Shown piece after piece: positions 27,097 to 35,534 of a stretch of 64,000 nucleotides of DNA. A program made the translations under genes and the position numbers. Source of the DNA: an uncultured Roseobacter sp. (GTDB lineage Bacteria > Pseudomonadota > Alphaproteobacteria > Rhodobacterales > Rhodobacteraceae). Under the pieces are notes generated by a model. It searched no databases, was not told where the DNA came from, and saw only the letters and a program-made list of their open reading frames with translations. The stretch's first letter is position 1. Every line of letters starts with the position of its first letter. The stretch is from positions 248,001 through 312,000 of the forward strand of contig NZ_CANLQB010000005.1 in the NCBI RefSeq assembly GCF_947493125.1, in the 5' to 3' direction.

Positions 27097-28401
27097 ATGG
27101 CGGCGCGCGCAATTCTCGCCCGTTTGCGGCATGCAGAGCCGTTGGACGCCGCGCAGCTGCAGTGGCTGGCGACCGGTTTGGCCGATGGCACGGTGAGCGA
27201 TGCGCAGGCCGGCGCCTTCGCCATGGGGGTCTGTGCGCGGGGGTTGGGCGAGCAGGGGCGCGTGGCGCTGACGCAGGCGATGCGCGACAGCGGGCGGGTT
27301 CTGTCCTGGGATCTCGACGGGCCGGTGCTGGACAAGCACTCCACCGGCGGCGTGGGGGACTGCGTGTCGCTGGTGTTGGCCCCGGCGCTGGCCGCCTGCG
27401 GGGCTTATGTGCCGATGATTTCGGGTCGCGGGCTGGGGCACACCGGGGGCACGCTCGACAAGCTGGAGGCGATCCCGGGGCTGGTCACGCAGCTGGAGGA
27501 GCCGCGGCTTCGCGACGTCGTGGCGCAGGCGGGCTGTGCCATCGTCGGGGCGACGGCGGATATCGCCCCCGCCGACAAGCGGCTTTACGCGGTGCGCGAT
27601 GTCACCGCGACGGTGGACAGCCTCGATCTGATCACCGCCTCGATCCTGTCGAAGAAGCTGGCCGCGGGGCTCGACGGGCTGGTGCTGGACGTCAAGACCG
27701 GCAGCGGGGCGTTCATGAAGGATATCGCCGCCGCGCGGGCCCTGGCGCAGGCGCTGGTGGAGACGGCCAATGCCGCGGGCTGCACCACCACGGCGGTGAT
27801 CAGCGACATGAACCAGCCGCTGGCGCCCAGCCTGGGCAATGCGCTGGAAGTGGCGGAGGCCATGCGGGTGCTGTGTGGGGAGCTGCGGGGGCCCCTTGTC
27901 GAGATCAGCGCGGCGCTGGGCGGTGTGCTGCTCGCCAACGGCGGGCTGGCGGCGGATGTGCAGGCGGGCGCGAAGGCCATAGAGGAAGCGATCGCGCAGG
28001 GGCGCGCAGCCGAGCGGTTCGGGCGCATGATCGCGGCGATGGGCGGACCTGTGCGGTTCGTCGAGAACTGGGCGCGTTTTCTGCCCGAAGCGCCGGTGAT
28101 CCGCGAGGTCAAGGCGCCGCAGGCCGGATACGTCAGCGCCATCGACGGCGAGGCCCTGGGGCTGGCGGTGGTAGCCCTGGGCGGCGGGCGCGTGGTGGAA
28201 AGCGATGCGGTCGATCCCGCCGTGGGGCTGGGGCAGGTGGTGCGTCTGGGCGCGAAGGTGACCGCCGGTCAGCCGCTGGCGCTGGTGCATGCGGCGCGGT
28301 CCGATGCCGCCGACCGGGCGGCGGAGGCCGTGCGGGCGGCGATCACCCTGGCGCCCGAGGCGGCTGCCGCGCCCGATCTGATCCGGGAGCATGTGGGCTG
28401 A
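27097..28401 (+). CDS. deoA: Thymidine phosphorylase
   Basis: The 434-aa enzyme phosphorolyses thymidine and deoxyuridine to base plus 2-deoxyribose-1-phosphate. The phosphate-binding loop [10 protein letters not shown] lies at 79-88, and the family signature [16 protein letters not shown] follows. VKTGSGAFM is conserved. It forms part of the deoxynucleoside catabolic operon; its stop codon shares one base with the deoB start (TGATG). Confidence 0.96.
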   Translation: MAARAILARLRHAEPLDAAQLQWLATGLADGTVSDAQAGAFAMGVCARGLGEQGRVALTQAMRDSGRVLSWDLDGPVLDKHSTGGVGDCVSLVLAPALAACGAYVPMISGRGLGHTGGTLDKLEAIPGLVTQLEEPRLRDVVAQAGCAIVGATADIAPADKRLYAVRDVTATVDSLDLITASILSKKLAAGLDGLVLDVKTGSGAFMKDIAAARALAQALVETANAAGCTTTAVISDMNQPLAPSLGNALEVAEAMRVLCGELRGPLVEISAALGGVLLANGGLAADVQAGAKAIEEAIAQGRAAERFGRMIAAMGGPVRFVENWARFLPEAPVIREVKAPQAGYVSAIDGEALGLAVVALGGGRVVESDAVDPAVGLGQVVRLGAKVTAGQPLALVHAARSDAADRAAEAVRAAITLAPEAAAAPDLIREHVG

Positions 28402-29597
28402 TGGCGCGGGCTTTTCTTGTGGTCATGGATTCGGTGGGGATCGGCGGGGCGCCGGATGCCGCGCTCTATCGCAACGGCGAGGTGCCCGATGAAGGCGCCA
28501 ATACGGTGGCGCATATCGCGCGGGCCTGCGCGCAGGGCTTGGCGCAGGAGGACCGGGTGGGCCCGCTGCGGCTGCCGACGCTCGATTCGCTGGGGCTCGG
28601 CCGGGCGGTGCAGCTGGCCAGCGGAGAGATCGCGCTGGGTCTGGGGCGAGAGCCGTCGGGCGCCTGGGGCGTGGCCACCGAGGTCTCTCGCGGGAAGGAC
28701 ACGCCGTCGGGGCATTGGGAGCTTGCAGGCGTGCCGGTGCCCTGGGACTGGCATTACTTCCCCGACGCCGAGCCCGCCTTTCCACCCGAGCTGAGCCAGG
28801 CGGTTGCGGATCTGGCCGGGACAGAGGGCATACTGGGCGATTGCCATGCCTCCGGCACGATGATCATCGAAGCGCTCGGCGCGGAGCACATCCGGACCGG
28901 CAAGCCGATCTGCTACACGTCGGCGGATTCGGTGTTTCAGATCGCCGCGCATGAGACCACCTTCGGTCTCGACAAGCTGCTGGCGCTCTGCGAGACGATT
29001 GCGCCGCGGCTGCATGAGATGAAGGTGGGCCGGGTGATTGCGCGCCCCTTCGTCGGGCGGCCAGAGACCGGGTTCCAGCGCACCGCGAACCGCCGCGACT
29101 ATGCCATTGCGCCGCCGCGCCCGGTGCTGACCAACTGGGTGCAGGATGCCGGGCGCATGGTCTATGGCGTCGGCAAGATCGGGGATATCTTCTCGATGCA
29201 GGGGATCGACCGGGTGCGCAAGGGGTCGGACGCGGTGCTGATGCGGCATCTGGCGAACCTCATCGACACCGCAGCGGAGGGCAGCCTGATCTTTGCGAAC
29301 TTCGTCGAGTTCGACAGTCTTTACGGCCACAGGCGCGATGTGTCCGGCTATGCGCGCGCGCTGGAGTGGTTCGATGAGGAGATCGGCAAGCTCATCCCGC
29401 GGCTGCGCCCGGACGACATTCTGGTGCTGACGGCGGATCATGGCAACGATCCCACCTGGGTGGGCACCGATCACACGCGCGAGCGGGTGCCGGTGCTGAT
29501 CGCCGGGCTGGGGCCGCGGGTGCTCGGGCACATCGGGTTCCGGGATGTGGCCACCATCGTCGCGCGGCATCTGGATGTGCCTGTCCCCGCCGCCTGA
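28401..29597 (+). CDS. deoB: Phosphopentomutase
   Basis: The 398-aa Mn2+ enzyme of the alkaline phosphatase superfamily interconverts (deoxy)ribose 1- and 5-phosphates. The metal motifs are the N-terminal [14 protein letters not shown] (Asp10) and the C-terminal [18 protein letters not shown]. The catalytic Thr is in [10 protein letters not shown]. It is translationally coupled to deoA, linking thymidine and uridine phosphorolysis to pentose metabolism. Confidence 0.96.
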   Translation: MARAFLVVMDSVGIGGAPDAALYRNGEVPDEGANTVAHIARACAQGLAQEDRVGPLRLPTLDSLGLGRAVQLASGEIALGLGREPSGAWGVATEVSRGKDTPSGHWELAGVPVPWDWHYFPDAEPAFPPELSQAVADLAGTEGILGDCHASGTMIIEALGAEHIRTGKPICYTSADSVFQIAAHETTFGLDKLLALCETIAPRLHEMKVGRVIARPFVGRPETGFQRTANRRDYAIAPPRPVLTNWVQDAGRMVYGVGKIGDIFSMQGIDRVRKGSDAVLMRHLANLIDTAAEGSLIFANFVEFDSLYGHRRDVSGYARALEWFDEEIGKLIPRLRPDDILVLTADHGNDPTWVGTDHTRERVPVLIAGLGPRVLGHIGFRDVATIVARHLDVPVPAA

Positions 29598-29618
29598 CCG
29601 CCTTGCAGCCGGGCGGTC
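29596..29618 (+). terminator. Hairpin between deoB and upp
   Basis: GACCGCC (29596-29602) and GGCGGTC (29612-29618) form a perfect 7-bp stem just after the deoB stop. No T run follows, so it may be a weak terminator or an mRNA-stabilising structure within the operon. Confidence 0.4.
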
Positions 29619-29657
29619 TCCGGGGCACAACGGGGGCGGTTTAGAAAGAGGTGCCTC

Positions 29658-30290
29658 ATGTCCGATCACGTGACCGTCGTCGATCATCCGCTGGTCCAGC
29701 ACAAGCTCACCATCATGCGCGACAAGGAGACCTCCACCGCGGTCTTCCGCCAGCTCTTGCGCGAGATCAGCCAGCTGCTGGCCTATGAGGTGACACGCGG
29801 CCTGCCGATGACCACCAAGACCATCGAGACGCCGATGCGCGCGATGCAGGCGCCGACGCTTGATGGCAAGAAGCTGGCGCTGATCTCGATCCTGCGCGCG
29901 GGCAACGGGCTGCTGGACGGGGTGCTGGAGCTAGTGCCCTCGGCACGCGTCGGGTTTGTCGGTCTCTACCGCGACGAGGAAACGCTGCAGCCGGTGCAAT
30001 ACTATTTCAAGGTGCCCGAGGGGCTGGACGACCGGCTGGTGATCGCTGTCGATCCAATGCTGGCCACGGGCAATTCCTCGGTGGCGGCGATTGATCTGCT
30101 CAAGCAGGCCGGGGCCACGAACATCCGCTTTCTCTGCCTGCTGGCCGCGCCCGAGGGCATCGCGCGCATGCAGGAGGCGCACCCGGATGTGCCCATCGTG
30201 ACTGCGTCTGTCGATGAGAAGCTGAACGAGATCGGCTACATCGTTCCGGGCCTTGGCGATGCGGGTGACCGGATGTTCGGCACCAAGTAA
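29658..30290 (+). CDS. upp: Uracil phosphoribosyltransferase
   Basis: The 210-aa enzyme converts uracil and PRPP to UMP. The PRPP-binding loop [11 protein letters not shown] lies at 131-141. The N-terminal [17 protein letters not shown] and the C-terminal uracil-binding region ([13 protein letters not shown]) are typical. GAAAGAGG precedes the ATG. It receives uracil from upstream nucleoside breakdown; it is 60 bp after deoB, probably the same transcript. Confidence 0.97.
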   Translation: MSDHVTVVDHPLVQHKLTIMRDKETSTAVFRQLLREISQLLAYEVTRGLPMTTKTIETPMRAMQAPTLDGKKLALISILRAGNGLLDGVLELVPSARVGFVGLYRDEETLQPVQYYFKVPEGLDDRLVIAVDPMLATGNSSVAAIDLLKQAGATNIRFLCLLAAPEGIARMQEAHPDVPIVTASVDEKLNEIGYIVPGLGDAGDRMFGTK

Positions 30291-30312
30291 AGTCTTCGGG
30301 AGGCTGCTTTTT
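30291..30312 (+). terminator. Probable weak terminator of the salvage operon
   Basis: AGTCT-tcggg-AGGCT (30291-30305, one G-U pair) directly follows the upp stop, with CTTTTT at 30307-30312. The stem is short (5 bp). Confidence 0.45.
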
Positions 30313-30365
30313 CTTGCGTCGAGGACGGTCTTAGGGCATCGTCCGCCGCACCTCTTGCGGAGAAA

Positions 30366-30995
30366 ATGATGCAGATCACACGACTTATCGCGATGCTCGC
30401 CGCATCGGCCACCCTGAGCCTCGGCGGTCAGCCGGGTGCGGCTCAGAGCCGTATCGCGCCGCAGGAATTGCCACCGGCGGGTTTCACCGGGCGCCAGTAT
30501 GTGGACAGCGCCGGATGCGCCTTCATCCGCGCCGGCGTGCCGGGTGCGGTGCAATGGGTGCCGCGGGTGACCCGGGATCGCCGACAGCTCTGCGGGTTCC
30601 AGCCCACATTTGCCGCTGGCGCCGGGTCGGCACCGGCACCGGAGGCAGCAGAGGTTCTGGTGTTGCAGCCCGCCCCGCGGGTGTTGCGCCCGGGCGTGCC
30701 GGATCGCAGCCAGCCGTCGCGCGGGTCGGACCGCCGGGCGGAGCCCGCTCTGGTCGGCACCGTGGTGACCCCGTCCAATGCCGCCTCCAAGGGGGTGTCG
30801 CAGACAACGCGGGTGATGCCCCGGCATGTCTATGAGGCGCGCCGGAACACGTTGAGCGTCACCGTGCCCAAAGGCTATCGCAGCGTCTGGCAGGATGACC
30901 GGCTGAACCCGCGCCGGGCGGAGCAGACGCTTGGCGGGCACAGCCGCATGCACAAGATCTGGACCAAGACCGCTCCAAGCCGCCTGGTGGAGTAG
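30366..30995 (+). CDS. Exported protein with a conserved Rhodobacterales CAFIRAG motif
   Basis: The 209-aa protein has a signal peptide (MQITRLIAMLAASATLSLGG). Residues around 45-80 (YVDSAGCAFIRAG, WVPRVTRDRRQLCGF) match a short motif that I recall in Rhodobacterales SPOR-type cell-envelope proteins, with two Cys that may pair. The centre is Pro/Arg-rich, and the C-terminal KGYRSVWQDDRLNPRRAEQTLGG is also recurrent. No SPOR domain is seen here. GCGGAGA precedes ATG 30366; ATG 30369 is equally possible. Confidence 0.7.
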   Translation: MMQITRLIAMLAASATLSLGGQPGAAQSRIAPQELPPAGFTGRQYVDSAGCAFIRAGVPGAVQWVPRVTRDRRQLCGFQPTFAAGAGSAPAPEAAEVLVLQPAPRVLRPGVPDRSQPSRGSDRRAEPALVGTVVTPSNAASKGVSQTTRVMPRHVYEARRNTLSVTVPKGYRSVWQDDRLNPRRAEQTLGGHSRMHKIWTKTAPSRLVE

Positions 30996-31072
30996 GGCGG
31001 GTCAACCGCCTGTGCTGTGCTGCGTTCAACCGGGCAGCGGCCTGGCAGGCCTCCGGTGCGGGGTCCGCGGGG

Positions 31073-32086
31073 TCACGGCCCGCAGATCCCCTGCAGGCGC
31101 AGCCAGTCCGCATCGCTGAGCAGTGCTCTGGAAGGTTTGCCGCGCATCGGGTCCGCCTCGATCAGCGCCAGAACCGTCTCACCGGTGATATCGCGCGCGT
31201 AGGCGTAGGGCGTGCTGCGCAGGTCGGCTGCCGCGAAGACGGGGAGCAGCGTTTCGGGCGCCGGCGGCACCACCTCGCGGGTCAGCAAATGCTCGGCGTA
31301 GCTGTCGAGCCTCTCCGGGTCCAGCTGCCCGGTTGTGAGCAGTTGGAAACTCGCCCAGGTGCCGCTGATCTCCAGCAGGTCGCGCAGCGGATCCCGGGTG
31401 CGTGCGCGGCTCTGTTCGACCAGGGCAAAGCCTGCGGCCACGTCCGGCTCTTCGAAATCCTCCACCAGCGCGCGGTTGAGCAGGATGCGCGCGCCCGGCA
31501 GGTGCAGGCTGGTCTGGGTGCCGCCGGGCAGGATGCTGATCTGATCCGCGCCCAGCCGCGCCCGCAGGGTGCTGAGCGCGCGCAGGCCGGCGGCCTCGCT
31601 GCAGGCGGGGCCTGTCATCCGCTCGATCCGGCGCAGCAGCGCCTCCCCGATCTCGGCGCGTTTGACGGCGGGCACCACGGTGAGGGTGTGCTCGGTCAGC
31701 GCCGAGGGCACCCAGAAGACACCGGCTGCGACCACCGTCCCGACGGACAGCGCCATGCCGAGCCAGCGCAGGCGGCCCGGACGCGGGCGGCTGCGCTCCA
31801 CCGCGCGGCGCAGCGTCTCGATGGCCTCGATCATCTGCGTCTCGCCCTCGGCCAGCTCCAGCGTCTCGCCGGGGTCGCCCTCGGGGAAATAGAGCGCCGG
31901 GTGCATGCCCGGATTGGCCCGCTGCAAGGCGGCGAGCGACCAATGGGTCAGCGGCCGGTCGCGGGTGTCGGAGATGATCAGCGTGGCATCGCCGATGGAG
32001 ACGACAACCTCGCGCCGCTGCTCCTCGGGCGTGGGGCGCCAAAGGCCGCTGGCTTCGAGCCGGGCGTATTTCTTCAGGGCCGTCAT
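31073..32086 (-). CDS. Membrane protein with a possibly degenerate M48-like peptidase domain
   Basis: The 337-aa protein starts MTALKKYARLEASG (ATG 32086; a TTG at 32122 is an alternative). It has a cytoplasmic beta-rich N-terminus, one transmembrane helix (LRWLGMALSVGTVVAAGVFWV) and a C-terminal domain. The segment LPGARILLNRALVEDFEEPDVAAGFALVE sits where M48 peptidases have their HExxH helix, but that motif is absent here (AGFALVEQSRA). The resemblance is weak, so a non-catalytic role is inferred. No recognised partner. Confidence 0.6.
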   Translation of the reverse strand: MTALKKYARLEASGLWRPTPEEQRREVVVSIGDATLIISDTRDRPLTHWSLAALQRANPGMHPALYFPEGDPGETLELAEGETQMIEAIETLRRAVERSRPRPGRLRWLGMALSVGTVVAAGVFWVPSALTEHTLTVVPAVKRAEIGEALLRRIERMTGPACSEAAGLRALSTLRARLGADQISILPGGTQTSLHLPGARILLNRALVEDFEEPDVAAGFALVEQSRARTRDPLRDLLEISGTWASFQLLTTGQLDPERLDSYAEHLLTREVVPPAPETLLPVFAAADLRSTPYAYARDITGETVLALIEADPMRGKPSRALLSDADWLRLQGICGP

Positions 32087-32152
32087 GACGGGTATGGGCT
32101 GCTCGTTCTGGCTTTGCCGCAACCTATCATTCGCGCGTCCCCGCGGGCAACC

Positions 32153-32181
32153 GGCAGGTGCGGTGGGCTTTCAGGCCACCG
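32153..32181 (-). repeat. Family A hairpin repeat near the 3' end of the acyl-CoA synthetase gene
   Basis: GGCAGGTGCGGTGGGC-TTTCAGG-CCACCG ends 8 nt from the stop codon of the acyl-CoA synthetase, in the orientation of the 42263-42293 copy. It forms a GC-rich hairpin without a U tract. Confidence 0.6.
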
Positions 32182-32188
32182 CCCCGGC

Positions 32189-33820
32189 TCAGGCCATCTC
32201 GCGCGCCCGTTTGCGCAGCTCGAACTTCTGGATCTTGCCGGTCGAGGTCTTGGGCAGCTCCTCGAAGACCACGTGCTTCGGTGTCTTGAAGCCCGCGAGC
32301 GTCTGCCGCGCAAAGGCGATGAGGGCCGCCGCATCCGCCGCGGCGCCGGGCTTCAACTCGACAAAGGCGCAGGGCACCTCGCCCCATTTCTCATCCGGTT
32401 TCGCCACCACGGCGGCCAGCATCACATCGTCATGACCCATCAGCACGCCCTCCACTTCCACGGAAGAAATGTTCTCGCCGCCGGAGATGATGATGTCCTT
32501 GGCCCGATCCGCGATCTGCATGTAGCCGTCGGGGTGCTGCACCGCGATGTCGCCGGAGTGAAAGTAGCCGCCCGCAAAGGCCTCTGCCGTGGCCTCGGGG
32601 TTCTTGTAGTAACCCTTCATGACCGCATTGCCGCGGATCATGATCTCGCCCTGTTCCGCGCCGTCCTTCGGAACCTGCGCCATCCGGTCGTCCAGTACGG
32701 TGATGTCCTCCATCATCGGGAAGGCCACGCCCTGGCGTGCTTTGATCGCCGCACGCTCCGGGCCCTCCAGCGCGTCCCAGTCCGACCCGCGCCACAGGCA
32801 TTCAGTCACATGCCCATAGGTTTCGGTCAGCCCGTAGACCTGTGTGACGTTGAAGCCCAGCTTCTCGATCTTGGCGAGGGTGGCGGGGGCAGGCGGGGCG
32901 CCCGCAGTGAAGACCTGCACCTCGTGGGTGAAACTGCGCCTCTCGTCCTCCGGTGCGTTCACCAGCATGTTGAGCACGATGGGCGCGCCACCCAGATGGG
33001 TCACGCCCTCATCCGCAATCGCACCGAAGATCGCGGGCGCCGTGATGTCGCGGCAGCAGACGATCGTGCCGCCGACCAGCGGCATCATCCAGGTGTGGTT
33101 CCAGCCGTTGCAGTGAAACAGCGGCACGATGGTGAGGTACACCGGGTGCAGCACCATGCGCCAGCTCACCACCGTGCCCATGGTCATCAGATACGCGCCC
33201 CGGTGGTGATAGACCACGCCTTTGGGCCGCCCCGTGGTGCCGGAGGTGTAGTTAAGCGCGAGGCTCTCCCATTCATCCTGCGGCAGGATCCAGTCGAACG
33301 CCGGGTTGGCCCCTGCGAGCATCTTCTCATAGGTCTCGTGCCGACCGGAGGCGGGGTGGCCCGCCGCCTCGTCCGGCGCTTCGATGAGCGTGGGCGCAGG
33401 CCCGGCCATCTGCGCGCAGGCGGCCTCGGCCAGCTCCAGGAACTGGCTGTCGACCAGCACCAGTTTGGCCTCGCCGTGCTCGAAGATGTAGGCCACCGTG
33501 TCCACGTCGAGCCGGGTGTTGATCGTGTTCAGCACCGCCCCGCAGGCGGGGACGCCAAAGCTCGCTTCGACCTGTGCGGGCACATTGGGCAGCAGCGTGG
33601 CCACCACATCACCCGGGCGCACACCACGCGCCGCCAGCGCCGAAGCGAGCCGGGTGCAACGCGCGTGATACTGCGCATAGGTGACCCGATGCGCACCGTG
33701 GATCACCGCCGCATGGTCGGCAAAGACATGGGCCGCGCGCTGCAGATGCGACAGCGGGGTCAGCGGCACGTAGTTGGCGGCGCATTTGTCCAGCCCGGTT
33801 TCATCACTCATCCAGCCCAT
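32189..33820 (-). CDS. Acyl-CoA synthetase, AMP-forming (DmdB-like)
   Basis: The 543-aa ANL ligase has the P-loop YTSGTTGRPKG, the acyl-pocket segment VPLFHCNGWNHTWMMP, the hinge Asp in DRAKDIIISGGENISSVE and the C-terminal catalytic Lys in LPKTSTGKIQK. Similar proteins in roseobacters include 3-methylmercaptopropionate-CoA ligases (DmdB) and medium-chain ligases; substrate cannot be fixed from sequence. A GGGGAGGA lies 5 nt before ATG 33820. It is near acyl-CoA dehydrogenases 8-10 kb away, not in an operon with them. Confidence 0.87.
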   Translation of the reverse strand: MGWMSDETGLDKCAANYVPLTPLSHLQRAAHVFADHAAVIHGAHRVTYAQYHARCTRLASALAARGVRPGDVVATLLPNVPAQVEASFGVPACGAVLNTINTRLDVDTVAYIFEHGEAKLVLVDSQFLELAEAACAQMAGPAPTLIEAPDEAAGHPASGRHETYEKMLAGANPAFDWILPQDEWESLALNYTSGTTGRPKGVVYHHRGAYLMTMGTVVSWRMVLHPVYLTIVPLFHCNGWNHTWMMPLVGGTIVCCRDITAPAIFGAIADEGVTHLGGAPIVLNMLVNAPEDERRSFTHEVQVFTAGAPPAPATLAKIEKLGFNVTQVYGLTETYGHVTECLWRGSDWDALEGPERAAIKARQGVAFPMMEDITVLDDRMAQVPKDGAEQGEIMIRGNAVMKGYYKNPEATAEAFAGGYFHSGDIAVQHPDGYMQIADRAKDIIISGGENISSVEVEGVLMGHDDVMLAAVVAKPDEKWGEVPCAFVELKPGAAADAAALIAFARQTLAGFKTPKHVVFEELPKTSTGKIQKFELRKRAREMA

Positions 33821-33948
33821 CTTGTCCTCCCCATTCGCGATTGGCAGTTTAGGCGCAACACCGCTATGACGATATTGTTTTTGCGGCATTTGGAAAGTCA
33901 ATTGTCTTACATTTGCAGATCGGCTGTCGGACAGGGCGGGCCGGGGCG

Positions 33949-34626
33949 GTGATCATCTCGCGCGGGCGGTCCTACATCTTCGTGCATATCCCCAAGACCG
34001 GGGGCACCGCGCTGGCCGCGGCGCTGGAGGCGCGGGCGATGAAGGATGACATCCTGATCGGCGACACCCCCAAGGCGCAACGCCGCAAGGGGCGGCTGAA
34101 AGACCTGCATTCGCGCGGGCGGCTCTGGAAGCATTCCACCCTGGCCGACATCGACGGGGTGGCGCGCCCAGATGACATCGCGCAGATGTTCACCTTCACG
34201 CTGGTGCGCAACCCGTGGGACCGGGTGGTGAGCTATTATCACTGGCTGCGAACCCAGAGCTTCGATCACCCGGCGGTGGGCCTGGCACAGTCGCACAGCT
34301 TTGCCGCCTTCCTGGCCGCGCCGCTGATCCAGAGCAGCCTGCGCCAGTCGCCCGCGCGCAGCTACATGCAGGATGTCACCGGGGTCGAGCGCTGCGATCT
34401 CTACATCCGGCTGGAGCGCTTCGAGCAGGACGCGGCGCCGCTGGTCGCGCATCTGGGCTTTGCGCTCTCTCTGCCGCATGTGAATGCCTCCGACCGGCCC
34501 GCGGACTATCGGGCGGTCTACACCGAGGAGACCCGCGCGCTGGTGGCACAGCTCTGCGCCGAGGACATCGCCCGATTTGGATATGAGTTTGAGGCGCCCG
34601 CGCAATTCCCGTCAGGGCCGAGCTGA
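33949..34626 (+). CDS. Sulfotransferase-family protein
   Basis: The 225-aa protein starts at GTG 33949 (VIISRGRSYIFVHIPKTGG). The PAPS-binding motifs are the 5'-phosphosulfate loop HIPKTGGTAL near residues 13-22 and the 3'-phosphate motif RNPWDRVVSYY. The family transfers sulfate to carbohydrates or lipids, but many bacterial members are uncharacterised. An upstream in-frame TTG at 33913 lacks a ribosome-binding site. Divergent from the acyl-CoA synthetase. Confidence 0.85.
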   Translation: MIISRGRSYIFVHIPKTGGTALAAALEARAMKDDILIGDTPKAQRRKGRLKDLHSRGRLWKHSTLADIDGVARPDDIAQMFTFTLVRNPWDRVVSYYHWLRTQSFDHPAVGLAQSHSFAAFLAAPLIQSSLRQSPARSYMQDVTGVERCDLYIRLERFEQDAAPLVAHLGFALSLPHVNASDRPADYRAVYTEETRALVAQLCAEDIARFGYEFEAPAQFPSGPS

Positions 34627-34817
34627 CCTGCGCCGCCACAATCTATGCGGCTATATTCCCGATTTTTCTGGCTTTTCTTACGTTTCTGCAGCGCATCGCC
34701 GTAGCGCTGACGCGCCCTTTTGTGGAACAGCTATAGGCAAGAGCCGGTGCGCCCGATCGCCGGGGGCGGATGACATCCGAAGGCGATGCGGGGCGTGAGC
34801 AACAGGGGACAGCGGCC

Positions 34818-35477
34818 ATGTACGGGTGGAATGTGAACGTGTCGGTCGAGCGTGCGCCGGCGCCGGAGCAGGGCTTCTCTCACGGTGTCATCGCGGGCAG
34901 CCGCGTGGCCAGCGTGTCGGGCTGGCGCCGGGTGGAAGAGCTTGCGGTGGGCGATGCGCTATTGACCTTCGACAATGGCCCGCAGCGGATTCAGCGTCTG
35001 AGGCGGGCGCAGCTCTGGGGTGATCCTGCGGCGGTGCCGCGCCCGTCCTGGCCCACGGTCATGCCCGCCGGCGCGCTTGGTCATGCGGAGGAGATCGTGC
35101 TGTTGCCGGGGCAGGGGGTGCTGTTGCAGACGGAGGCGGCCACAGACCCGATGGGCGATCCCTTTGCGGTGGTGCCTGCCCTGGCCCTGGCGGGTTTCTG
35201 TCGCAGTGATCGGGCGCGCCCGGACCGACCTGTCGAGGTCGTCACACTGCAGTTTGCCGGCGACGAGGTGATCTTCACCGAGGCCGGGCTGATGCTCCAT
35301 TGCCCGCGCTGCCCGGCACCGCCTGCGGACTTTGGTATCGCCGAGCCGCCACTCTACAGGGTGGCGACGCCAGACGAGGCGTTGGAGATCCTGGCCCGGA
35401 CCGACAGCGTGGGCGCGGCGCTGGTGCGCCGGGCTGCGGATGTGCCGGACGCCGAGGCGGCTGCGGACGTCGCCTGA
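34818..35477 (+). CDS. Hint (Hedgehog/intein)-domain protein
   Basis: The 219-aa protein (MYGWNVNVSVERA) has a Hint-like module from about residue 20: HGVIAGSRVASVSGWRRVEELAVGDALLTFDNGPQ, broken as AGSRV, then VGDALLT, then LPGQGVLL. This is the Hint_2 type common in Rhodobacterales. The Cys/Ser normally at position 1 of the splicing block is Ala/Gly-Ser here, so autoprocessing is uncertain. It has no C-extein, so it is a stand-alone Hint protein. A tail with AlaAspVal repeats ends it. Confidence 0.75.
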   Translation: MYGWNVNVSVERAPAPEQGFSHGVIAGSRVASVSGWRRVEELAVGDALLTFDNGPQRIQRLRRAQLWGDPAAVPRPSWPTVMPAGALGHAEEIVLLPGQGVLLQTEAATDPMGDPFAVVPALALAGFCRSDRARPDRPVEVVTLQFAGDEVIFTEAGLMLHCPRCPAPPADFGIAEPPLYRVATPDEALEILARTDSVGAALVRRAADVPDAEAAADVA

Positions 35478-35534
35478 CGCCCCGGGGTGGGGGCGAAGAG
35501 GGCCGATCCCGGCCGCCCCTCAACCATCAGCGTG

